From: Marinobacter lutaoensis | Lineage (GTDB): Bacteria; Pseudomonadota; Gammaproteobacteria; Pseudomonadales; Oleiphilaceae | Length of the DNA: 64,000 nt | Reading direction: 5' to 3' | Assembly: GCF_001981305.1 (NCBI RefSeq) | Contig: NZ_MSCW01000001.1 | Coordinates: forward strand, 62,001 to 126,000 | Part shown: one piece after another, positions 1 through 7,137 of the stretch | Position numbering within the stretch: position 1 is the stretch's first letter | How the letters are laid out: each line of letters opens with the position of its first letter | Made by a program: the position numbers and the translations under genes | Notes under the pieces: generated by a model | What the model was told of the DNA's origin: nothing | Seen by the model: the letters and a program-made list of their open reading frames with translations, nothing else | The model's database searches: none

Positions 1-708
1 GAGCCACATGTCCTGGATCGCGGGCCCGGACAGGCAGTCGTCCAGATCCACGAACAGCATGTGTTCGTCCCGGCAGAGGATGTTGCCCGCGTGGCAGTCG
101 CCGTGCAGACGCAGCGCCTCAACCGGGCCCGCCTCGTCGAGCCGGGCGGCGCACAACGCCATCAGGTCGGAGAGGAGGCTGTCCCAGGCTGGACGGAGGT
201 CCTCGGGAATCCAGGGACCATCGCGCAGGAAACGGTGGTTGGCCTCGAGGCCCGCCAGCAGGTCCAGGGTTGGGCGGTGCTGGAACCGTCGGCGGGCACC
301 AACAGTATGCAGTTGGCCCAGCCATTGCCCGAGTCGGTATAGGGTGTCAGTGACACTGGTATCCGGGGCCTGTCCGCCCCGCTGTGGGAACACCGCGAAC
401 CAGAAATCGCCGTGCCGGCCCAGAGTGTCGCCGTCGGCCAGAGGCTGTGGTGCCACCACCGGAATCCCCGCCGCTACGGCTTCCATGCTGAATGTGTGCT
501 CCTCCCGCAGTGCCGCTTCGCTCCACCGTCCCGGCCGATAAAACTTGGCAATCACCGGTGCGCCTTCGTCGAGACCGACCTGATAGACCCGGTTTTCGTA
601 GCTGTTAAGGGCGAACAGACGCCCGCTGACCGCAAATCCCTCGGCCTCCAGGGCATCAAGAATGGCGTCCGGGGTAAGTGTATCGTAGGGATGGCTGGCT
701 TGGTTCAT
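1..708 (-). CDS. srkA: SrkA/YihE-type stress-response Ser/Thr protein kinase (3' end outside window)
   Basis: This is the N-terminal 236 codons of an aminoglycoside-phosphotransferase-fold kinase; the frame stays open to base 1, so the C-terminus lies outside. In family members such as E. coli SrkA (YihE/RdoA) the enzyme phosphorylates Ser/Thr residues and counters stress-induced cell death. The catalytic loop reads LHGDCHAGNI (His202, Asp204, Asn209) and the metal-binding segment reads FVDLDD around Asp221, both diagnostic of the subfamily. The N-terminus begins MNQASHPYDTLTPD. An in-frame ATG 11 codons upstream (741) sits inside a perfect TATAAT box, so 708 is the better start. The gene is divergent from the flavoprotein at 855. 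Confidence 0.88.
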   Translation of the reverse strand, partial: MNQASHPYDTLTPDAILDALEAEGFAVSGRLFALNSYENRVYQVGLDEGAPVIAKFYRPGRWSEAALREEHTFSMEAVAAGIPVVAPQPLADGDTLGRHGDFWFAVFPQRGGQAPDTSVTDTLYRLGQWLGQLHTVGARRRFQHRPTLDLLAGLEANHRFLRDGPWIPEDLRPAWDSLLSDLMALCAARLDEAGPVEALRLHGDCHAGNILCRDEHMLFVDLDDCLSGPAIQDMWL

Positions 709-739
709 GAGGCTGCGATCGGCGAAAAACGTGTGCGCC

Positions 740-781
740 ATTATACCCGCTCGGCGTCCGGGCGTAATCCGCGCGATTACG
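740..781 (-). promoter_or_regulatory. srkA promoter with inverted repeat over the -35 region
   Basis: A perfect TATAAT (reverse strand, 745-740) precedes srkA. Where the -35 should lie, 763-781 forms a perfect inverted repeat, CGTAATC-N5-GATTACG, in place of a good -35 hexamer. That fits an operator or activator site on the srkA promoter. The binding protein is unknown. Confidence 0.5.
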
Positions 782-793
782 GACGCTCCCGGT

Positions 794-821
794 TTGACCG
801 CCCGGTGCTTTGCGCTAATGT
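794..821 (+). promoter_or_regulatory. putative promoter of the flavoprotein gene
   Basis: TTGACC (794-799), a 16-bp spacer and TAATGT (816-821) lie 34 bp before the ATG at 855. The match is moderate, and the site is back to back with the srkA promoter. Confidence 0.35.
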
Positions 822-854
822 GGACAATCCCAAGGAGCGTGCAGGATAGAGCCT

Positions 855-1973
855 ATGAGCGAGGAATACCAGGTACAGACCGTGGTGATCGGGGCCGGCG
901 TGGTTGGCTTGGCGGTGGCTCGGGAACTGGCGCGGCGGGGGCGGGAGGTCCTGCTGCTGGAGGCCGGTAGCCGGTTTGGCGAGGGTATTTCGTCCCGCAA
1001 CAGCGAGGTGATTCACGCCGGTATCTACTACCCTGAGGGGACGCTGAAAGCCCGATTGTGCGTCGAGGGGCGGCAACTGTTGTACACCTATTGCCGGGAA
1101 CATGGGGTTGGTCATCGCCAGTGCGGCAAGTGGATCGTCGCCACCCACGAGGCCCAGCTCGACACCCTGGCCGGGCTTCGGGAAGCCGCTGCGAAAAACG
1201 GCGTGGCTCTGGCGTGGCGGGACGGCGGAGACGTTGCCCGGCGGTTGCCCGGGGTCCGGGTCCGGGCCGCGCTCTGGTCCGCGGCAACCGGGATTGTCGA
1301 CTCGCACGGACTGATGGTGTCGCTGCTGGCGGATCTGGAGGCCGCGGGCGGCCAGCTGGTGCTGCAATCGCCGGTACTGACCGCGGACAGCGGGGCGGGG
1401 CGGCACCGGCTCGAAGTGGGGGGCGCGACGCCCTGCGTGCTGGTGGCGCGCGAGGTAGTGAATGCTGCGGGTCTGGGCGCTCCGGCCCTGGCGGCGCGCT
1501 GGCACGGGCTGCCGCCGGAGCAGCGGCCCCGGCAATGGCTGGCCCGGGGTGTGTACTTCTCTTACACCGGCCGTCATCCGTTCGATAGCCTGATCTACCC
1601 GGTGCCCGAGGTGGGTGGGTTGGGGGTGCACCTGACCCTCGATCTGGCGGGGCAGGCGCGGTTCGGGCCGGATGTCGAATGGATCGAGCGGGAGGACTAC
1701 CGGGTGGACCCGGCGCGAGCCCGGGCGTTTGCCGACGGTATCCGGCGCTGGTGGCCGGCGCTGGACCCCGGCCGTCTGCAGCCGGCCTACGCGGGAATCC
1801 GGCCCAAGCTGACCGGGCCGGACGGCGGCTTTTTCGATTTTCGCATCGACGGTCCGGCGACACACGGGGTGCCGGGGCTGGTCAACCTGTTCGGTATCGA
1901 ATCCCCCGGCCTCACCGCCAGTCTGGCCATTGCTCGGCGGGTGGGGTCACTGCTGGATGTGGCCGCGGACTGA
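855..1973 (+). CDS. FAD-dependent oxidoreductase, L-2-hydroxyglutarate oxidase (LhgO)-like
   Basis: A 372-residue protein of the DAO (D-amino-acid oxidase) fold. The dinucleotide-binding motif VVIGAGVVGLAVARELA is near residues 10-26, followed by an acidic residue ending the second strand. The segment SSRNSEVIHAGIYYPEGTLKA is typical of L-2-hydroxyglutarate dehydrogenases/oxidases, and the C-terminus has GIRPKLTGPDGGFFDF and FGIESPGLTASLAIA, which line the FAD site in that family. Likely reaction: oxidation of L-2-hydroxyglutarate to 2-oxoglutarate with electrons passing to FAD and then to quinone or oxygen. It is shorter than E. coli LhgO (about 420 residues), so the exact 2-hydroxyacid substrate is uncertain. 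Its last 62 bp overlap the end of convergent comF. Confidence 0.8.
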   Translation: MSEEYQVQTVVIGAGVVGLAVARELARRGREVLLLEAGSRFGEGISSRNSEVIHAGIYYPEGTLKARLCVEGRQLLYTYCREHGVGHRQCGKWIVATHEAQLDTLAGLREAAAKNGVALAWRDGGDVARRLPGVRVRAALWSAATGIVDSHGLMVSLLADLEAAGGQLVLQSPVLTADSGAGRHRLEVGGATPCVLVAREVVNAAGLGAPALAARWHGLPPEQRPRQWLARGVYFSYTGRHPFDSLIYPVPEVGGLGVHLTLDLAGQARFGPDVEWIEREDYRVDPARARAFADGIRRWWPALDPGRLQPAYAGIRPKLTGPDGGFFDFRIDGPATHGVPGLVNLFGIESPGLTASLAIARRVGSLLDVAAD

Positions 1974-2718
1974 CGGGGGCGGGTGTGCGGGCCAGGGCCC
2001 AGAGCTCCACCCGCTGTGTTCCCGCCGATTTCAGCAGACTCGCCAGAGCCCGGGCGGTGGCACCCGTGGTGACCACGTCGTCCACGATCGCGACCGAGGC
2101 GGGCGGCTCGCCCGTCAGGGTAAGGCTGTCGTTCAGGTTGGCCAGGCGTCCGGCCCGGTCCAGGCCCCGCTGCGTGGGCGTTCGCCGGGTGCGATGAACC
2201 CGGCCCCGCAGCACCGGCAGGTCGAGTGCCCGCCCCAGATATTCGGCCAGATCCTGGGCTTGGTTGAAGCCGCGCTGACGCCGGCGGGCCGGGTGCATAG
2301 GGGCGGCGATCAGTGCCTCCGGCCGGCAGTCGGGTTCTCGGGCCAACGCCTCCTCCAGGTGACGGGCCAAGCCAGCCATCAGTGGGCGTCCATACTTGCG
2401 CTGGCCCTGATACTTGTACCGGCCGATCATGCGGTCCACCGGAAACTCATAGCGCCAGGGAATGCGTGCCCGGGCAAACGGGGGCGGGTCACGCAGACAG
2501 TCGCCACAACACAGCCCCGTGGCGCTGTCCGGTAAGGGCAGGGCACAGCGTGGGCAGGCCGGGGTGTTGGCAGGCAGATCGCTGCGGCAGGCGGCGCACA
2601 GGCCGTGATCGGTGGTCGGGGCGAGGCAGCTGACGCAGCGTTCGGTCAGAAGCGCGCTGTTAACCTTTTGTTTAATCCTGGTTGACAGCAGGGTCAGTCC
2701 CTTTATCATCGGGTTCAT
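1912..2718 (-). CDS. comF: ComF family phosphoribosyltransferase-like protein
   Basis: A 268-residue ComF homologue. The N-terminal part has zinc-type cysteine pairs (CVSCLAP, CAACRSD, CPRCALPL, CCGDCL, about residues 28-95). The C-terminal part is a type I phosphoribosyltransferase with the PRPP loop SVAIVDDVVTTGATARAL. ComF proteins are needed for uptake of transforming DNA in competent bacteria, but the enzymatic substrate is not established. About 24 Pro-rich residues follow the usual family end (ELWALART), and this tail is encoded antisense to the end of the flavoprotein gene. The start at 2718 (alternative 2709) lies inside the bioB promoter region, so the two genes are divergent and share regulatory DNA. 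Confidence 0.85.
   Translation of the reverse strand: MNPMIKGLTLLSTRIKQKVNSALLTERCVSCLAPTTDHGLCAACRSDLPANTPACPRCALPLPDSATGLCCGDCLRDPPPFARARIPWRYEFPVDRMIGRYKYQGQRKYGRPLMAGLARHLEEALAREPDCRPEALIAAPMHPARRRQRGFNQAQDLAEYLGRALDLPVLRGRVHRTRRTPTQRGLDRAGRLANLNDSLTLTGEPPASVAIVDDVVTTGATARALASLLKSAGTQRVELWALARTPAPVSPRPHPAVTPPAEQWPDWR
2657..2688 (+). promoter_or_regulatory. putative BirA operator 1 over the bioB -35 box
   Basis: CTGTTAACC, 14 bp and GGTTGACAG form a near-perfect inverted repeat (8 of 9 positions). It matches the layout of the BirA box known in proteobacteria (TTGTAAACC, 14-16 bp, GGTTTACAA). Its right arm contains the bioB -35 hexamer TTGACA, so biotinyl-AMP-bound BirA would block RNA polymerase. 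The site lies within the first codons of comF. Confidence 0.6.
2682..2709 (+). promoter_or_regulatory. bioB promoter
   Basis: TTGACA (2682-2687), a 16-bp spacer and TATCAT (2704-2709) give a predicted start of transcription near 2716, which leaves a leader of about 44 nt before the bioB ATG at 2760. Confidence 0.6.
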
Positions 2719-2750
2719 CCGTAAACCAAAAGACCTGAACAGGTTAACAG
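2719..2750 (+). promoter_or_regulatory. putative BirA operator 2, just after the bioB transcription start
   Basis: CCGTAAACC, 14 bp and GGTTAACAG: each arm matches the BirA consensus arm at 7 of 9 positions, and the spacer is the same length as in operator 1. The two site centres are 62 bp apart, close to six helical turns. This copy lies between the bioB promoter and gene, directly upstream of comF, so it could affect both. Confidence 0.5.
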
Positions 2751-2759
2751 GACCCGACC

Positions 2760-3818
2760 ATGACTGCCACAGAACCGCGTCACGACTGGACGCTCCAAGA
2801 AGCCCGTGCCCTTTTTGAACTGCCGTTCAATGACCTGCTGTTCCGCGCCCAGACGGTCCATCGGCAGTACTTCGATCCCAATGAGGTGCAGGTGAGCACG
2901 CTGCTGTCCATCAAGACCGGTGCCTGTCCTGAAGATTGCAAGTATTGCCCGCAAAGCGGCCACTACAACACCGGGTTGGAAAAGGAAAAGCTGCTGGAAA
3001 TTGAGAAGGTGGTGGCTGAAGCTCGGGCCGCCCGGGACAAGGGCGCCTCCCGGTTCTGTATGGGCGCGGCCTGGCGCAGTCCGTCACGCAAGGACATGCC
3101 CTATGTGCTGGAAATGGTCCGCCAGGTGAAATCTCTCGGTCTGGAGACCTGTATGACGCTGGGCATGCTTGGGGAAGAGCAGGCCCGGGCCCTGGCCGAG
3201 GCGGGGCTGGACTATTACAACCACAACCTGGATACCTCTGAGAAATACTACAACCACATCATCACCACCCGGACCTACCAGGACCGCCTGGAAACACTGG
3301 AAAACGTGCGCAAGGCCGGCATGAAGGTCTGTTGCGGCGGTATCCTGGGGATGGGCGAGGACGAGGACGATCGCATTGGCCTGCTGGTTCAGCTCGCCAA
3401 TCTGCCTCAGCATCCGGAAAGCGTGCCGGTCAACATGCTGGTGAAGGTGAAGGGAACCCCCCTGGAAGACGTAGAGGACATGGACCCCTTCGACTTCATC
3501 CGCATCATCGCGGTGGCACGGATCATGATGCCGGCTTCCCATGTGCGGCTGTCCGCCGGGCGTGAGCAGATGAATGAACAGATGCAGGCCCTGTGTTTCA
3601 TGGCGGGGGCGAATTCCATCTTCTACGGGGAAAAACTGCTGACCACCTCAAACCCCGAGGCCGACGCCGACATGCGCCTGTTCCGGCGCCTGGGGATTCG
3701 CCCCGAGCGGCGGACCCAGTGCACCACCGAGGCCGAGGAAGCCGCGGCCCTCACCGAGGCGGTGGAATACGAGGCAACACGCCATCTGTTCTACGACGCC
3801 ACCCGTGAGTCCGCCTGA
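2760..3818 (+). CDS. bioB: biotin synthase
   Basis: A 352-residue radical-SAM enzyme that inserts sulfur into dethiobiotin, the last step of biotin synthesis. The radical-SAM cluster is Cys56-x3-Cys60-x2-Cys63 ([14 protein letters not shown]). [28 protein letters not shown] and the final-domain RLSAGREQM (Arg of the [2Fe-2S] site) are classic BioB blocks. The length is typical. AGGA lies upstream of the ATG. It is first in bioB-bioF-bioC-bioD and sits behind two BirA-like operators. Confidence 0.98.
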   Translation: MTATEPRHDWTLQEARALFELPFNDLLFRAQTVHRQYFDPNEVQVSTLLSIKTGACPEDCKYCPQSGHYNTGLEKEKLLEIEKVVAEARAARDKGASRFCMGAAWRSPSRKDMPYVLEMVRQVKSLGLETCMTLGMLGEEQARALAEAGLDYYNHNLDTSEKYYNHIITTRTYQDRLETLENVRKAGMKVCCGGILGMGEDEDDRIGLLVQLANLPQHPESVPVNMLVKVKGTPLEDVEDMDPFDFIRIIAVARIMMPASHVRLSAGREQMNEQMQALCFMAGANSIFYGEKLLTTSNPEADADMRLFRRLGIRPERRTQCTTEAEEAAALTEAVEYEATRHLFYDATRESA

Positions 3819-3822
3819 GACC

Positions 3823-5004
3823 ATGCGTGATTTCCTGCGCGAGATCGAGGAGCGCAAGCGGGCCGGGCTGTATCGAAGCCGGCGGCAGGTCTCGGGGCCC
3901 CAGCAGCCGTCCCTGACCGTGGAAGGTCAGCCGCTGCTGTCGTTTTGCAGCAATGATTACCTGGGTCTCGCCAATGCCCCGGAGGCCCGGGAGGCACTGG
4001 CGCGGGCGCTGGAGCATGCCGGCCTGGGCGGCGCCTCCTCGCATCTGATCTGCGGCCATCACGAGGCCCATCATCGACTGGAAGGCCAGCTGGCGGCGTT
4101 TACCCGCCGGTCGTCCGCACTGCTGTTTTCCACCGGCTATATGGCGAACCTCGGCGTGATATCGGCCCTGGCGGGTCGCGGCGACACCATCTTCTCGGAC
4201 CGCCTCAACCACGCCTCCATCATTGACGGCTGCATCCTCAGCCGGGCCCGCGTCCGGCGTTACGCCCATGGTGACGTTTCCGCCCTGGAAGTCCAGCTGG
4301 CTCAAACCCCTGGACACAAGCTGGTGGTCACGGACGGGGTATTCAGCATGGACGGCGACGTTGCCCCATTGCGGGCGTTGGCCCGGGTCTGCCAGCGTCA
4401 CGATGCCCTTTTGATGGTGGACGACGCCCACGGGTTGGGGGTGCTGGGCCCGCAGGGGCGGGGCAGTGTGCTGGCTGCGGGACTGTCGGAACAGGACGTG
4501 CCGGTGCTGGTCGGAACACTGGGCAAGGCCGCCGGTGGCAGTGGTGCCTTCGTCGCCGGCCCCGAGTGGTTGACTGAATACCTGGTCCAGAAAGCGCGCA
4601 CCTACGTTTACACCACGGCGATGCCGCCGGCGCTGGCGGTGGCGATCGGGGCCAATCTCGAGGCCGTGGTGCAAGGCGACGACCTGAGATCGCACCTGGC
4701 GGGATTGGTACGGCGCTTCCGGGAGGGGGCGTCGGCCCTGGGTTATACCCTGATGCCGTCCCAGACCCCGATCCAGCCGATCCTGGTGGGTGACAACGAC
4801 ACCGCCCTGGCACTGAGCCGGGCGCTGGAAGCGCGGGGGATCCTGGTCACCGCCATCCGGCCCCCGACCGTACCGGCGGGGGAGGCTCGCCTGCGGGTAA
4901 CGCTCAGCGCAGCGCATCAGGCGGCTCAGGTGGATCGTCTGCTGGATGCACTGGCCGAATGCCGTTCGGGGCTGCCCTGCTCGGGTGTCCGCTCATGGGC
5001 ATGA
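3823..5004 (+). CDS. bioF: 8-amino-7-oxononanoate synthase
   Basis: A 393-residue PLP enzyme of the alpha-oxoamine synthase family that condenses pimeloyl-ACP with L-alanine. Visible blocks are FCSNDYLGLAN, GGASSHLICGHHEAHHRLE, FSTGYMANLGV, DRLNHASIIDGC, DDAHGLGVLGPQGRG and the PLP-lysine region VGTLGKAAGGSGAFV. The ATG at 3823 (MRDFLREIEERK) is preferred over an in-frame GTG at 3805 because it matches family N-termini; it starts 4 nt after the bioB stop. Its stop overlaps the bioC start. Confidence 0.96.
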   Translation: MRDFLREIEERKRAGLYRSRRQVSGPQQPSLTVEGQPLLSFCSNDYLGLANAPEAREALARALEHAGLGGASSHLICGHHEAHHRLEGQLAAFTRRSSALLFSTGYMANLGVISALAGRGDTIFSDRLNHASIIDGCILSRARVRRYAHGDVSALEVQLAQTPGHKLVVTDGVFSMDGDVAPLRALARVCQRHDALLMVDDAHGLGVLGPQGRGSVLAAGLSEQDVPVLVGTLGKAAGGSGAFVAGPEWLTEYLVQKARTYVYTTAMPPALAVAIGANLEAVVQGDDLRSHLAGLVRRFREGASALGYTLMPSQTPIQPILVGDNDTALALSRALEARGILVTAIRPPTVPAGEARLRVTLSAAHQAAQVDRLLDALAECRSGLPCSGVRSWA

Positions 5005-5813
5005 TGCCGGAGCGGCCCGGTGATTGGGAGCCATGCCCCACCAGGGCCGACAAGCGGGACATCGCCAGCGACTTTGGCCGCGCTGCGACCACCTATGAAC
5101 AGGCGTCCCGGTTACAACGGATGATGGGCATGCGGATGCTGGAGCGGCTGTCGGCGGAGCGCGCATCGCCACTGCGTATCCTGGACCTGGGGTGTGGTAC
5201 TGGCTGGTTTTCCCGGGCTCTGGCGCGGCGCTATCCCGACGCCGTCATCGTCGGTGCCGACCTTGCCGAAGGGATGGTCAGCCGTGCCCGAGCCGGCGGC
5301 GGCGCGGCGTTTCTGGCCGCAGACGCCGAAGCCCTGCCGTTTGTCAGCGGGGGCTTTGACCTGGTATTCAGCAACCTGATGATCCAGTGGTGCTCCGAGC
5401 CGGAGCAGGTGCTGTCCGAGTGCCGACGGCTGCTGCGTCCGGGGGGCTGGCTGGCGTTATCCACCCTGCTGGAGGGTACCCTGAGCGAGCTACGGCAAGC
5501 CTGGGCGGTGGCCGATCCGGGGCGGCCCCATGTCAACGAATTTGTTCCCGAGACATGCTGGCGTACGACCGTGACCGGCGTCTTGCCGGGGGCTGACTGT
5601 GTCGCCGAGACCCTACGCCTGCCCTACGATTCGCCAATGGCCCTGAACCGCGAACTCAAGGGCTTGGGTGCCACTTTCAAGGGAGACGGTCGTCGCCGCT
5701 CGCTGACGGCACCGGGCCGGTTCCGGGCCATGGTCCGGGCTTACCCGGTCGCGGACGGTGATGGTGTCCTGGCATCCTATCGGGCCGGCTGGGTGTACTG
5801 GTCGGCACGCTGA
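5001..5813 (+). CDS. bioC: malonyl-[acyl-carrier protein] O-methyltransferase
   Basis: A class I SAM-dependent methyltransferase of about 270 residues. BioC methylates the free carboxyl of malonyl-ACP so that the fatty-acid machinery can extend it to pimeloyl-ACP methyl ester. ADKRDIASDFGRAATTYEQ is the BioC N-terminal signature, ILDLGCGTGWFSRAL is the SAM-binding motif I, and FDLVFSNLMIQWCSEPEQV is the post-motif block. The start is placed at the ATGA junction with bioF (5001); in-frame ATGs at 4995 and 4959 are possible. Oddity: the esterase gene bioH, which sits between bioF and bioC in many relatives, is absent. Confidence 0.93.
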   Translation: MMPERPGDWEPCPTRADKRDIASDFGRAATTYEQASRLQRMMGMRMLERLSAERASPLRILDLGCGTGWFSRALARRYPDAVIVGADLAEGMVSRARAGGGAAFLAADAEALPFVSGGFDLVFSNLMIQWCSEPEQVLSECRRLLRPGGWLALSTLLEGTLSELRQAWAVADPGRPHVNEFVPETCWRTTVTGVLPGADCVAETLRLPYDSPMALNRELKGLGATFKGDGRRRSLTAPGRFRAMVRAYPVADGDGVLASYRAGWVYWSAR

Positions 5814-5836
5814 GCGTTCAACAGAAGGATCCCATA

Positions 5837-6529
5837 ATGGCAAAGACCTGCTACTTCGTGACCGGCACCGATACCGGTGTCGGCAAAACCCTCGTGTCGG
5901 CGGCTCTGCTGGAGGCGGCGAAAGCCCGGGGCATGCGTACCCTGGCAATCAAGCCGGTGGCTTCCGGCTGCGACATGACGCCGGACGGGTTGCGGAACGA
6001 GGACGCGCTGATCCTGCAGGCGGCCATGACCGAATCTCTGCCCTATGAGCAAGTGAACCCGGTGGCCTTGGCGCCGGCGATTGCGCCTCACGTGGCCGCC
6101 GCCGAGGCCGGCCGATCTCTGTCGGCGCAGCGTTTGGTGGGGTTTTGCCGGGGGCTGCAGACTCGCCCGGCCGATCTGATGCTGATCGAGGGCGCCGGTG
6201 GCTGGCGAGTGCCGCTGAATGAGCGGGAAACCTACGCGGCGGTGCCAAGGGCGCTGGGCACACCGGTGATTTTGGTGGTGGCACTGCGCCTGGGCTGCAT
6301 CAACCACGCCCTGCTGACCGCCGAGGCCATCCGGGCCGACGGCCTGACACTGGCGGGTTGGGTGGCCGACCGGCCGGCCCCGGAGATCATGGCCAACGAG
6401 TCGGAGACTCTGAATTACTTGCGGGGGCATCTGGGGGCTCCGTGCCTTGGCGTCCTGCCCTGGCTGGAAAACGCTGCCCCGGCGGTTCTCGCCGACGCCC
6501 TGGATCTGACGGTTCTGTTTGAAAAGTGA
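5837..6529 (+). CDS. bioD: ATP-dependent dethiobiotin synthetase
   Basis: A 230-residue P-loop enzyme that closes the ureido ring of dethiobiotin using CO2 and ATP. The P-loop GTDTGVGKT is at residues 10-18; IKPVASGCD supplies the substrate lysine, and EGAGGWRVPL is the second ATP/magnesium motif. GAAGGAT precedes the ATG. It is the last gene of the bio operon and starts 23 nt after bioC. Confidence 0.96.
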   Translation: MAKTCYFVTGTDTGVGKTLVSAALLEAAKARGMRTLAIKPVASGCDMTPDGLRNEDALILQAAMTESLPYEQVNPVALAPAIAPHVAAAEAGRSLSAQRLVGFCRGLQTRPADLMLIEGAGGWRVPLNERETYAAVPRALGTPVILVVALRLGCINHALLTAEAIRADGLTLAGWVADRPAPEIMANESETLNYLRGHLGAPCLGVLPWLENAAPAVLADALDLTVLFEK

Positions 6530-6578
6530 ACAATGTTATGGCTTACTGGTGGACAGGGCAGTTACCGGACGTCGTCTT

Positions 6579-6824
6579 ATGATCAACAACACCTTGGCCG
6601 CTGGGATTCAGGGCATTCAGGAGAGCATGGCCGGCATGGAGAGCGCGGCCCGTAAGATCGCCCGGGGCGGTCTGGACGGTCCCCGGGGCAGTGCGGACGG
6701 GGCCACGGACCTGATTGAGCCCATACTGGACCTCAAACTGTACGAGCGCAGTGTCGAAGCTTCCGCTCAGGTGGTCAAAGTCGCGGACGAAACCCTGGGC
6801 ACACTGCTCGATATTCGGGCCTGA
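6579..6824 (+). CDS. small orphan protein resembling flagellar rod/hook terminal segments
   Basis: An 81-residue protein, not confidently assignable. The N-terminus (INNTLAAGIQGIQESMAG, then AARKIARGG) resembles the helical N-terminal segment of rod and hook proteins (FlgC/FlgE/FlgG type). The C-terminus (DLKLYERSVEASAQ, then ADETLGTLLDIRA) resembles their C-terminal helix. The whole central domain of those proteins is missing. No flagellar gene is nearby and no secretion signal is visible. The ATG at 6579 is chosen because upstream codons run into bioD; the ribosome site is weak. It follows bioD by 49 nt and could be cotranscribed. Confidence 0.6.
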   Translation: MINNTLAAGIQGIQESMAGMESAARKIARGGLDGPRGSADGATDLIEPILDLKLYERSVEASAQVVKVADETLGTLLDIRA

Positions 6825-6996
6825 GCGCCTGCGGGTGGCGGTTCGGTACCGCCGCCGATGCTTCCCTTCAGTTTCTTGTCTTGTTCCTCCCGCAACCGGG
6901 TCGTCCTGCCCGTGATTTCCAGCCAGCGCCGGGTCCACACGGGGTGGAACGGTGCGGCCGTGCGCTTTTCCCAACAACAAATTTTTGCTTGCCCTA

Positions 6997-7026
6997 TTGA
7001 CAATTTCGCATCTGTAAACGTATGTT
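6997..7026 (+). promoter_or_regulatory. promoter of the first acyl-CoA dehydrogenase gene
   Basis: TTGACA (6997-7002), an 18-bp spacer and TATGTT (7021-7026) lie in the 313-bp gene-free stretch 6825-7137. The 6825-6990 part shows no further recognisable element apart from an AT-rich patch just before the -35. Confidence 0.5.
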
Positions 7027-7040
7027 TCAAACAGCTGTTT
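7016..7040 (+). promoter_or_regulatory. two tandem PsrA-like operators
   Basis: AAAC-GTAT-GTTT (7016-7027) and AAAC-AGCT-GTTT (7029-7040) lie head to tail, 13 bp apart. Both match the core of the site described for the fatty-acid-responsive TetR regulator PsrA, (G/C)AAAC-N2-4-GTTT(G/C). They cover the -10 hexamer, as expected for repression relieved by long-chain acyl ligands. Acyl-CoA dehydrogenase genes are known PsrA targets in Pseudomonas. Confidence 0.6.
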
Positions 7041-7137
7041 AATTTGCGCCGTGGCGGGGTCGCCGCGGTGCCTGGGAAAACCAAGGCCAAAGGCTGCAGA
7101 TTCGTCTCAGCCGGCACCGAAAACCGAGGTGGATTCC

